From: Bacilli bacterium
GTDB taxonomy: Bacteria > Bacillota_I > Bacilli_A > RFN20 > CAG-826
DNA length: 29,559 bases
Direction: 5' to 3'
Assembly (NCBI GenBank): GCA_017619815.1
Contig: JAFZRR010000061.1
Span: 1-29,559, forward strand
Position numbers and translations under genes: made by a program. Below, piece by piece: positions 22,217 to 29,559 of the stretch. The notes under the pieces were generated by a model, which saw only the letters and a program-made list of their open reading frames with translations, was not told where the DNA came from and did not search any database. Every line of letters starts with the position of its first letter. The stretch's first letter is position 1.

Positions 22217-23905
22217 ATGAACGATTTAGTAAGAGTTATGGCTTTAGGCGGCCTTGATGAAAACGGCCGTGATTGTTACGTTGTTGAAATCAACAATGAT
22301 ATTTTCGTTTTAGACTGTGGTACTTGCATTCCTGATAAGACTGCTCCTGGTATCGACTACATGATCCCTAACCCTGACTATCTCATCAAAAATAAAGACC
22401 GTATTAGAGGTTATTTCATCACCCATGGTCATGATGAATCCATGTCTGGTCTCAAATACTTCTATAACCAAGCTCCCGCACCAATATATGCGACAAAAGA
22501 AACCCTTGGCCTTATGAAAGGTCAAGCGATGTCTGTTCGTATGAACTTCGCTCCAAAAGCGGTCATCGTGGAACCAACTTGTACATTAACTGTCGCTGGA
22601 CGTGAAGTGAGATTCTTTCAAACATGTCACAATACAATGAACTCTTCTGGTATCGCTATTGCCACCACACAAGGTTGGATTATCTATACTAGTGATTTCA
22701 TCGTTGACTTTACAAGTCAAACAAAATCATATTACTTTGACTTACACGCTTTAGAAGACATCGCTTCTTCTCCAACGTTGTTACTTATGAGTGAATCAAA
22801 AGCTGCGACTAGAAGTGGCTATTGTTCACCAAAACACAGATCTCTCAAACTCATGGAAAAGAGTTTTAAAGATTCTCATAAACGTATCTTTATCTCTTGT
22901 TTCTGGCAAAACGTCTTCCGTATCGAAGAAATCATGATCTTGTGTCAAAGATACAATAAGAAAGTATTTTTCTATAACGAATACACCAGAGCCGTGATGA
23001 CTTTAGGTCAACAAATCATGCCTAACTTATTCCATGGTGTCGAAGTAGTGGATAAAGAAAACTTCTTAAGAGTGAAGAGTACTGACTTAGTCATCTTAAT
23101 CGTCGGATTAGATGGTGACTTATATGAAGAAATTGACGCTCTTGCAGAACACAAAAACGAAGACAAACGTATCGTTTTAAACGATGAAGACTTATTCATC
23201 AACGCTTCTTTACCAAGACCAGTTATGGAAACTGTCTGTACCAGAGCGATGGATAAAGTGTATCGTACAGGTTGCTCCGTCTTATGGCTTAAGAAAGATG
23301 CCTTAACAAGCATGCATGCAAGAGAAGACGACCTTAAATTCTTCCTTTCTGTTTTAAGACCAAAATACTACTTACCAGTTCGTGGTAACTTCGTTAATAT
23401 GATGGCAAACGCTCGCTTAGCGCTTGCGATGAATATCGGATTTAATCACTCTAATATCTTCATTGTTGATAATGGCACACAACTCGAATTTGATGGTGTC
23501 ACTCGTCCAAGAATGATTCCAAATGAGGTTAATGGAGTGAACGTTGATCCAATCTTAATTGATGGTGTTGGCGTTTCTAGAAAAGGTAATGAAGTCGTTC
23601 AAGATAGATTAGCCCTTTCTCAAGATGGTGTTGTTGTTATCGCCGCAAGTGTCGACCTTAAGGAAAAGAAGATTATTGCTGGCCCAGATTGCCAGATGAG
23701 AGGATTTGTCTTCGTCAAGGAAGCAGAACCATTATTAAAGAGTCTATCCACCATATTTATTGATGAAATCAATACCGCTTTCCAATTAGAGAAGTTTGAT
23801 GTAGACTTGATTTATCAAAATGTCTCCGAAAGAAGTAAGAGATTCATCAAGAGAGAAAACGGAAGAGAACCATTCATCCTTCCAATCATTGATATAATTG
23901 AATAA
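22217..23905 (+). CDS. RNase J2-like protein with a degenerate active site
   Basis: This 562-residue protein aligns end to end with RNase J: MALGGLDENGRDCYVVEI, GIDYMIPNPDYL, the metallo-beta-lactamase core, the beta-CASP insert and the C-terminal domain ending in REPFILPIIDIIE. Several metal or catalytic positions are changed. The usual HGHEDH is HGHDES (D and the last H lost), HxSGH is LTSMH, PxHGEY is PVRGNF, and the GSQGEP loop is absent. HGH, the His of FFQTCHN and the Asp of YTSDF remain. As I recall, Bacillus RNase J2 has similar losses (HGHDEN, PVNGEY) and supports J1 as a weak or structural subunit. I therefore infer a J2-type partner, probably of low activity. A terminator follows. 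Confidence 0.88.
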   Translation: MNDLVRVMALGGLDENGRDCYVVEINNDIFVLDCGTCIPDKTAPGIDYMIPNPDYLIKNKDRIRGYFITHGHDESMSGLKYFYNQAPAPIYATKETLGLMKGQAMSVRMNFAPKAVIVEPTCTLTVAGREVRFFQTCHNTMNSSGIAIATTQGWIIYTSDFIVDFTSQTKSYYFDLHALEDIASSPTLLLMSESKAATRSGYCSPKHRSLKLMEKSFKDSHKRIFISCFWQNVFRIEEIMILCQRYNKKVFFYNEYTRAVMTLGQQIMPNLFHGVEVVDKENFLRVKSTDLVILIVGLDGDLYEEIDALAEHKNEDKRIVLNDEDLFINASLPRPVMETVCTRAMDKVYRTGCSVLWLKKDALTSMHAREDDLKFFLSVLRPKYYLPVRGNFVNMMANARLALAMNIGFNHSNIFIVDNGTQLEFDGVTRPRMIPNEVNGVNVDPILIDGVGVSRKGNEVVQDRLALSQDGVVVIAASVDLKEKKIIAGPDCQMRGFVFVKEAEPLLKSLSTIFIDEINTAFQLEKFDVDLIYQNVSERSKRFIKRENGREPFILPIIDIIE

Positions 23906-23928
23906 AGCACCGAATTGGTGCTTTTTTT
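23904..23928 (+). terminator. Intrinsic terminator after the RNase J-like gene
   Basis: The stem aaagcacc / ggtgcttt with a 5-base loop leads into a run of seven Ts. It overlaps the stop codon. Confidence 0.92.
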
Positions 23929-23939
23929 CATAAAAACGT

Positions 23940-23969
23940 TAGACATACGCTTATGCGTGTATGTATAAT
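23940..23969 (+). promoter_or_regulatory. Promoter of the ftsK-like gene with an imperfect palindrome in the spacer
   Basis: TAGACA (23940-23945, 5 of 6 matches) and a perfect TATAAT (23964-23969) are 18 bases apart. The spacer is filled by acatac-N10-gtatgt (23943-23964) with gc..gc pairs inside. The start would be near 23976 and the ATG is at 23978, so the mRNA should be essentially leaderless. Confidence 0.65.
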
Positions 23970-23977
23970 TGTTGTGT

Positions 23978-26617
23978 ATGCCAAACAACAAAGCCCCAAA
24001 AAAGATATCCAAGCGTTATTTCACCTTCTTCGGCGGTATCGCTTTTTGTTTGTTTTCGGTTATTTTAATTCTCAATGGAAAGTATGTTGCTAGAACATTA
24101 GCCTTCCCATTTGCTTATGCCTTTGGTTTAGGTAGCTACGCAATTTACATTCTCATTTATTCTTTCGGTTTATGCTTATTCTTCCGTGAGAAGGGATTTA
24201 AGATTCGCCCAAACAATTATTTCTTTGGTGGCTTATTTATTTTCATTTCAATTTTAATTATCAGCACACTTATTGTTACAGCGAATAAAACCGAAGTTAC
24301 CTTAAGTAATTTCCAATCACTATATAAAAACGTGATGAGCAACATCGAGGCAGAAGGCGATCCAAACTCATATTGGAAAGCCACCTTTGTGAACTTATTC
24401 CAAGGCAATGCTTTTGGTGGTGGTTTTGTCGGCTACTTCTTAGCAGGCGCGCTCAGTACCCCAACAGGTGGCAAGCCAGCATTAGCATGGGTCGTTGCTA
24501 TTCTTATTGCGTTATTAGGTATCTTCCTCATTTTCTTACCACAATTCATTAAGATCTTTAAAGGTAACAAAGCTACAAAGGCACCAAAAGAATCTAAGAA
24601 TAGAGAAGAAGAAAGAGTTATTTCCACACGTAGAGTGGAAAACATCGATAACATTTCCAGTGCGAGCACATTAGATGACGCAAATAATGAACCATCTCCA
24701 ATCTACGCTCCACAAATCAATAGACAAGCTAATTTTAACGAAAGAAATGATGACTTACGTCCTGTTAGTGAAGATAACAGTAGTAACAATGCCTTTGGCA
24801 TGTCCACAAACTTTGTTCCTGCCCGTTTTGGTAAATTTATGCCAAAAGCCCCAGTCGTGGAAAAACCAGAAGAAGTGAAACCAATGACTGCTGAACAAGC
24901 GATTATGGAAGCCAATAGAGAAACCACAATCAATGAACAAATGCAGCTCAACTTTGAAGAAAAGCAAACTGTTAATATGGAACTTGCTAGCAAGAAACCA
25001 GAATTTGTGGAACCTGTTAGCGTCATGCCAACACCTAACCCAATTCCAACTCCAATGGAAGCCATTCCAACACCTGTTCAACCTGCTCCTCAACCAGTGG
25101 TGAAGAAACCAATTAAATGGATTCCTCCATCTGGAGAATTATTAGAAACATTAGAAGTTCAAGACGCCATTGATGAAAACAATCGTGTCGCCGAAGAAAG
25201 AGTGGCGTTAATTAACGAAGTCTTTAATGACTTTGGTGTTGGTGCTACTTGCCAATCATATGTTATTGGTCCATCTGTCACTAGATACAATATTGAATAT
25301 TCCAGTAATGTTAGCGTGAGAAGCGTTAATAACTTATTACCAGACTTAAACGTTCGTTTAAATGGTGTTGATGCCTTGTTTGAAGGAAGAGTTGAAGGTC
25401 AAAGATATTCCGGCTTAGAAATCGCCAATGCGAAGATTACATCTGTTTCCTTTAAAGAAGTCTATGAATCATTACCAGATGCGAAAAAGAAACCATTACA
25501 TGTCGCTTTTGGTAAAAACATTGATGGTAGAATCATCGCTGCTGATTTCAATGACTTCCCACACATCTTAGTCGCTGGTACCACTGGTAGTGGTAAATCA
25601 GTCTTTACTCACTCATTGATTTGTACGCTCATCATGCGTAACTCACCAGATAATTTAAGACTCGTTTTAATCGATCCAAAGAAAGTTGAAATGAGTAAAT
25701 ATAGAGACATTCCTCACTTATTATGTCCAATCATCAACGATCCAAACGTTGCTAAATTAACAATGGACAAATTAGTGGAAGAAATGAATAGACGTTATGA
25801 CGTCTTGGAACTCAATGGTTGTTCCGATATCAAACAATATAACGAATTAAGAGAAGAAAATATCACTCTTGAACCAATGCCATTTATCGTGGTCTTTATC
25901 GATGAATTCGCCGATATCGTTGATACCTGTAAAGAAGTGAAACAACCAGTTGTTTCTATCGCTCAAAAAGCTCGTGCTTGTGGTATCCACATGTTAATTG
26001 CTACACAAAGACCATCCACAAATATTATTGATGGTGTTATTAAAGGCAACTTACCAACACGTGTTGCTTTAGCCGTGGCTATGCAAGTTGACTCCGTGAC
26101 TATCTTAGGTGAAGGTGGCGCTGAAAAATTACTCGGTCGTGGTGATATGCTCGTTCAATCTCCGCTCATCAGCCGTACCGGTAGAGTAAGACTTCAATCT
26201 TGCTATATCCAAAATAAAGAAATTCTCCGTATTGTCGGTTACTTAAAAGAACACTACGAAGTAAATTATGATCCAAACTTCTGCAATTTACTTGAAAACG
26301 CTCAAAAAGCAGCAGCGGAAGTTATTGGTTCTCCTGAGTTCCAAGCTAGCTTAGATAATAGCGAAGAAGAGAAGTATCAAAGCGTGAAAGAATGGGTTAT
26401 GGCCAATGAATATATGTCCATGTCCCGTATCCAAAGAGAGTGCTCCGTTGGATTCAATCGCGCTGGTAGATTCTTTAAGCGTTTACAAGATGAAGGTATC
26501 GTCGATACCGAAACCGAAGGTAATAAAGGATGCCCAGTCTTAGTCCACGATAAATTCTATGATGGTTCATCCGATACCGATGTTGCTGTCAGTAGTGATC
26601 AATCTGAGATTTTATAA
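23978..26617 (+). CDS. FtsK/SpoIIIE-family DNA translocase
   Basis: This protein pumps chromosomal DNA through the closing septum. The 879-residue protein has four N-terminal membrane spans (between about 14 and 190). A linker rich in Pro, Glu, Gln and Asn follows (about 195-370), then the alpha/beta motor. Walker A is GTTGSGKS (534-541), and Walker B ends IDEF with D642 and E643. IATQRPS and the arginine-rich LLGRGDML region follow. The C-terminal gamma winged helix (about 800-865, MSMSRIQRECSVGFNRAGRF) normally reads polar DNA sequences and contacts XerCD. The ATG at 23978 lies 8 bases after the -10 box, with no ribosome site. Whether it is FtsK or SpoIIIE in role cannot be told. Confidence 0.95.
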   Translation: MPNNKAPKKISKRYFTFFGGIAFCLFSVILILNGKYVARTLAFPFAYAFGLGSYAIYILIYSFGLCLFFREKGFKIRPNNYFFGGLFIFISILIISTLIVTANKTEVTLSNFQSLYKNVMSNIEAEGDPNSYWKATFVNLFQGNAFGGGFVGYFLAGALSTPTGGKPALAWVVAILIALLGIFLIFLPQFIKIFKGNKATKAPKESKNREEERVISTRRVENIDNISSASTLDDANNEPSPIYAPQINRQANFNERNDDLRPVSEDNSSNNAFGMSTNFVPARFGKFMPKAPVVEKPEEVKPMTAEQAIMEANRETTINEQMQLNFEEKQTVNMELASKKPEFVEPVSVMPTPNPIPTPMEAIPTPVQPAPQPVVKKPIKWIPPSGELLETLEVQDAIDENNRVAEERVALINEVFNDFGVGATCQSYVIGPSVTRYNIEYSSNVSVRSVNNLLPDLNVRLNGVDALFEGRVEGQRYSGLEIANAKITSVSFKEVYESLPDAKKKPLHVAFGKNIDGRIIAADFNDFPHILVAGTTGSGKSVFTHSLICTLIMRNSPDNLRLVLIDPKKVEMSKYRDIPHLLCPIINDPNVAKLTMDKLVEEMNRRYDVLELNGCSDIKQYNELREENITLEPMPFIVVFIDEFADIVDTCKEVKQPVVSIAQKARACGIHMLIATQRPSTNIIDGVIKGNLPTRVALAVAMQVDSVTILGEGGAEKLLGRGDMLVQSPLISRTGRVRLQSCYIQNKEILRIVGYLKEHYEVNYDPNFCNLLENAQKAAAEVIGSPEFQASLDNSEEEKYQSVKEWVMANEYMSMSRIQRECSVGFNRAGRFFKRLQDEGIVDTETEGNKGCPVLVHDKFYDGSSDTDVAVSSDQSEIL

Positions 26618-26622
26618 AACTT

Positions 26623-28764
26623 ATGAAAAACACATATCTACAAGCTAATTTAGTATCTTTAAATCGTATCAATGTCTTGTTGTTTACGAGTATTGCTTTA
26701 CCAAACAACCCAGTCTTTTTCTTAGAAAAAGATGGTGACAAAGTTATTAAATTAAAAATCAATCGCCATACCTCTAGTGCCGCGGTGAATATCTATGACT
26801 TAGAGATGAGCGAAAACTTTGAATATGGTCATTCTTATTCCGTTGTTTTAGAAGGCTTCAATAGAATCGCTGTTGATGTATCTGACTCAACCGATTTCCC
26901 TGATTTTGATAAGAACTTCTACTATGATGGTGATGATTTAGGCGCTATCTATTCTAAAGAAGAAACGAAGTTTGCCCTTTGGGCACCTTTAGCGAGTGAA
27001 GTGAGATTAAAACTCGATATCAATGGTGTTCATAGCTATTACCGTATGGTAAGAGGAGATAAAGGTGTCTTCCGTCTTACCTTAAAAGGTGATTTATTAA
27101 ACGCTAAATATCATTATTTAGTGACCAATAGCGGCGCTACTACCGAAACTAATGACCCATGGGGAAGAGGCGTTTCCTTTAATAGTGAATGGTCCGCAGT
27201 GGTTGATATTGAACAAATTAAAAACATTAAAAACATCAAACCAGAAAAGAAAATAGCAAGAAACGCTGACGCTATCGTTTACGAAGCCTCTATCCGCGAT
27301 TTCACTGAAGATAAAAATACAAACATTGTTAATAAAGGTAAATTCCTTGGTTTAACCGAAGAAGGAAGAACCACCAAAGGTGGTCATCCAGCTGGATTAG
27401 ATTACTTAAAGTATTTAGGAATCACCCATTTACAAATACTTCCAGTTATGGATTTCTTTGGTAATGATGATAAGGATATTACCAAGAGTTATAACTGGGG
27501 TTATAATCCAATCTCTTTCTTTGCGGTGGAAGGTAGTTATTCCACGAAACCAGAAGATCCAATGAATCGTTTAATCGAATTTAAAACGATGGTGGAAACT
27601 CTCCATAAAAATAACATCCGTGTTGTCATGGATGTCGTTTATAACCATTTATATGAATTCATGTACACTTCATTTGAAAAAGTAGTGCCACATTATTTCT
27701 ATAGAAGAAGAGCGAACGGCTTACAAGCCTGTGCTTCTGGATGTGGTGATGACTTTGCTAGTGAAAAACTCATGGCCAGAAAAGCGATATTAGAATCACT
27801 CAAGTATTTTACCGAAGTATTTGATATCGACGGATACCGCTTCGATTTAATGGGTTTAATGGATATTGATACCGTTAACCAAGGTTTTGCAATTTGTAAA
27901 AACATCAAAGATGATGTCATTTTCTATGGCGAAGGTTGGAACATGGGTATCGAACTCCCATTTGAAAAGAAAGCTTGTAGTGAAAACGCTGATAAGATGC
28001 CAGGTATTGGTTTCTTTAACGATATGTATCGCGATATTTTAAGAGGTGGAAACTTCCACGATAGTATTCACACCAAAGGTTTTGTCGGTGGTAACTTCGA
28101 TAATAACGGTTACATCGAATACTTATTTAAAGGTTGTACAACCGATAGCCCAGTGAAACATCGATTCTTAGATTTCAACCAATCTCTCAACTATGTTGAG
28201 TGTCACGATAACAATACTTTATATGACAAATTAACTTTCTCAAATGGAAGAGAAGATCAAAATACCCTTCTTAAACGTGTCGAATTCGCCAACAAGATGG
28301 TCATCTTGTCTTTCGGCATCGGTTTTATCCATATGGGCCAAGAAATCGGCTTATCCAAATCCGGTTTAGATAATACTTATAACGTCATTAAAGTGAACAA
28401 TATGGATTGGAAGCTCGTTGATGAACGTTTCGATATGGTGGAACGACTAGCCTCAATCATCTTCTTTAGACAAAAGATGGTCAGTTATTTCCCAAATGAA
28501 AAGTTCGACGATATTCCAAAACTATTTAAAATCGACTATTGGCATAATGGCATGTTAGCCCTCATCGCTGATAACGAAGCTAAATTATATCCATATAAAA
28601 AGATTCTCATTTTATATAATCCAACATTAGATAAGAAAACGTACGAATTAGATGAATACTATCAACTCTTAGTGGATGTGAAATCTAAAGGCGAAAACAT
28701 CATGATGAAAAACGGCATGATTGCGCCTTTAAGTATCCAAATTCTATTTTTGAAGAAGGAATAA
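26623..28764 (+). CDS. pulA: Type I pullulanase (GH13, AmyX/PulA-like)
   Basis: This enzyme cuts alpha-1,6 branch bonds in pullulan, glycogen or branched dextrins. The 713-residue length equals that of short intracellular pullulanases such as Bacillus AmyX. There is no signal peptide, so it probably acts in the cytoplasm on stored or imported branched glucans. An N-terminal beta region and a CBM48-like module (about 105-205, KFALWAPLASEVRL) precede the GH13 barrel. The type I marker YNWGYNP is at 290-296, with VVMDVVYNH, nucleophile D408 in DGYRFDLMG, acid E437 in FYGEGW and D529 in VECHDN. All three catalytic acids are present. It starts 5 bases after ftsK with only a weak ribosome site. Confidence 0.95.
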   Translation: MKNTYLQANLVSLNRINVLLFTSIALPNNPVFFLEKDGDKVIKLKINRHTSSAAVNIYDLEMSENFEYGHSYSVVLEGFNRIAVDVSDSTDFPDFDKNFYYDGDDLGAIYSKEETKFALWAPLASEVRLKLDINGVHSYYRMVRGDKGVFRLTLKGDLLNAKYHYLVTNSGATTETNDPWGRGVSFNSEWSAVVDIEQIKNIKNIKPEKKIARNADAIVYEASIRDFTEDKNTNIVNKGKFLGLTEEGRTTKGGHPAGLDYLKYLGITHLQILPVMDFFGNDDKDITKSYNWGYNPISFFAVEGSYSTKPEDPMNRLIEFKTMVETLHKNNIRVVMDVVYNHLYEFMYTSFEKVVPHYFYRRRANGLQACASGCGDDFASEKLMARKAILESLKYFTEVFDIDGYRFDLMGLMDIDTVNQGFAICKNIKDDVIFYGEGWNMGIELPFEKKACSENADKMPGIGFFNDMYRDILRGGNFHDSIHTKGFVGGNFDNNGYIEYLFKGCTTDSPVKHRFLDFNQSLNYVECHDNNTLYDKLTFSNGREDQNTLLKRVEFANKMVILSFGIGFIHMGQEIGLSKSGLDNTYNVIKVNNMDWKLVDERFDMVERLASIIFFRQKMVSYFPNEKFDDIPKLFKIDYWHNGMLALIADNEAKLYPYKKILILYNPTLDKKTYELDEYYQLLVDVKSKGENIMMKNGMIAPLSIQILFLKKE

Positions 28765-28766
28765 AA

Positions 28767-29555
28767 ATGCCATTACATTACGGTAAAGCTGTTTGTGTCG
28801 CTGGAGGCGCCATTATATGGGATTATTTCGCATGGATGAGAAAATATGCAAAGCATCCAGAGAAATATCCTTTTAGTGAGAGATATAAGAAAGTTCAAAA
28901 GCTTCTCCAAAGATTATCTCGCGGTTTTAATGTCGACTTTCATGTTGAAGGTTTGGAAAAACTTCCAGAAGAAACATGCTGTATCGTTTCTAACCACTTA
29001 TCCGCCTATGACCCAGTATCTTTGATTGCTGTCATGGATAAACCATGTACGTTCGTCGCTAAAAAAGAATTATTAAATAAACCATTCGCTGGAAAAATCA
29101 TCAAAGGTATTGATGGTGAATTCATTGATCGCGATGATTTGAAACAATCCTTAAGACTAATGATGAAAGTGGAAGACGATTTAAAAAATCATAAAGAGAA
29201 AAACTGGATTATTTATCCAGAAGGTACAAGAAATCGTGACCCAATGAAAAACGTTAAAGAATTCCATCACGGAACATTCCGCCCTGCGGTTAAAGCTAAT
29301 GTTCCTATTATTCCAGTAGCGACATATGGTACATTCCGTGTTTTAAAAAGAAAACCTGCCTATAAGAAATACCCAGTATGGATTAAATTCCTAGATCCAA
29401 TCTATCCAGAAGATTATAAAGATATGAAAACACCAGAAATAGCGAAAATGGTGGAAGAAAGAATCGAACAAGCAATCTCCTTCGATCTCAGAAAGAAAGA
29501 TCACGTAGAGATGGCTAAAATCGATAAAAAATATAGATTCAATAAAATAATCTAA
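28767..29555 (+). CDS. plsC: 1-acyl-glycerol-3-phosphate acyltransferase (PlsC family)
   Basis: This enzyme transfers an acyl chain to lysophosphatidic acid to make phosphatidic acid at the membrane face. The 262-residue protein has motif I NHLSAYD (N76-H77-x4-D82), a block II-like GIDGEFIDRDD, motif III YPEGTRNRD (E152, G153, T154, R155) and motif IV-like VPIIPVATYG. One weak N-terminal hydrophobic stretch (about 8-24) may anchor it. It begins 2 bases after pulA with a gaagga ribosome site, so it is translated with the upstream gene. The C-terminus is charged and ends 4 bases before the window edge. Substrate specificity beyond the family cannot be read. Confidence 0.92.
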   Translation: MPLHYGKAVCVAGGAIIWDYFAWMRKYAKHPEKYPFSERYKKVQKLLQRLSRGFNVDFHVEGLEKLPEETCCIVSNHLSAYDPVSLIAVMDKPCTFVAKKELLNKPFAGKIIKGIDGEFIDRDDLKQSLRLMMKVEDDLKNHKEKNWIIYPEGTRNRDPMKNVKEFHHGTFRPAVKANVPIIPVATYGTFRVLKRKPAYKKYPVWIKFLDPIYPEDYKDMKTPEIAKMVEERIEQAISFDLRKKDHVEMAKIDKKYRFNKII

Positions 29556-29559
29556 ATTA

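Noticed and set aside
1..29559. Use of genetic code 4 (TGA as Trp)
   Set aside because: Trp is TGG in every gene, no gene needs TGA read-through, and truB ends sensibly at TGA.
1..29559. CRISPR array, tRNA, rRNA, transposon or phage genes
   Set aside because: No regularly spaced repeats, cloverleaf-like segments, conserved rRNA tracts, transposase motifs or terminal repeats were seen on either strand.

Overview
The window is an A+T-rich stretch of a Firmicutes-type chromosome, most likely from an uncultivated relative of the Mollicutes (Bacilli of the Erysipelotrichia/RF39/RFN20/Acholeplasma kind). I base this on the rimP-nusA-infB-rbfA and truB-ribF-rpsO-pnp order, an RNase J2-like protein, a short AmyX-like pullulanase, strong GGAGG ribosome sites at many genes, and very short intergenic gaps. 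Translation fits genetic code 11: tryptophan is TGG throughout, and truB ends in TGA. The lineage call is an inference from gene content, not a database result. About 95% of the bases are coding. There are 22 protein genes, 20 on the + strand and 2 on the - strand. I found no rRNA, tRNA, CRISPR array, insertion sequence or phage gene, and no gene-free stretch reaches 300 bases.

Layout. (1) Positions 1-5136: the end of a membrane-anchored surface protein with fibronectin-like repeats, an MscS-type channel, a HAD phosphatase, a Sel1-repeat protein and an ASCH-domain protein. (2) Positions 5164-9684: the transcription/translation operon rimP-nusA-infB-rbfA. It starts at a strong promoter followed by an attenuator-like leader and ends at an intrinsic terminator. 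The ylxR, ylxQ and ylxP genes found in this operon in Bacillus are absent. (3) Positions 9726-12874: a four-gene block that splits rbfA from truB. It holds a zinc-ribbon membrane protein, a beta-carbonic anhydrase (-), a flavin-reductase-like protein and a TtcA-like PP-loop enzyme fused to a GNAT acetyltransferase (-). (4) Positions 12916-17435: truB, ribF, rpsO and pnp, with terminators after rpsO and pnp. (5) Positions 17464-22146: a cardiolipin synthase followed by a tightly packed redox cassette. The cassette is a GlpA-like FAD dehydrogenase with an Fe-S domain, a pyridine-nucleotide-type oxidoreductase and a small four-cysteine DUF1667 protein. (6) Positions 22149-29555: an RNase J2-like protein with a degenerate active site, an FtsK/SpoIIIE translocase, a type I pullulanase and a PlsC acyltransferase.

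How the genes work together. Regions 2 and 4 make a ribosome-biogenesis and RNA-turnover centre: RimP, RbfA, IF-2, NusA, TruB, S15, PNPase and the RNase J-like protein. The cardiolipin synthase, GlpA-like cassette and PlsC all touch glycerol-3-phosphate or phospholipid metabolism. The most notable points are the two mutually exclusive hairpins ahead of rimP-nusA, the TtcA-GNAT fusion, the RNase J-like protein lacking several metal ligands, and several genes whose -10 box lies about 8-10 bases from the ATG, so that their mRNAs would be almost leaderless. I see no clear new multi-gene system such as a defence island or biosynthetic cluster.
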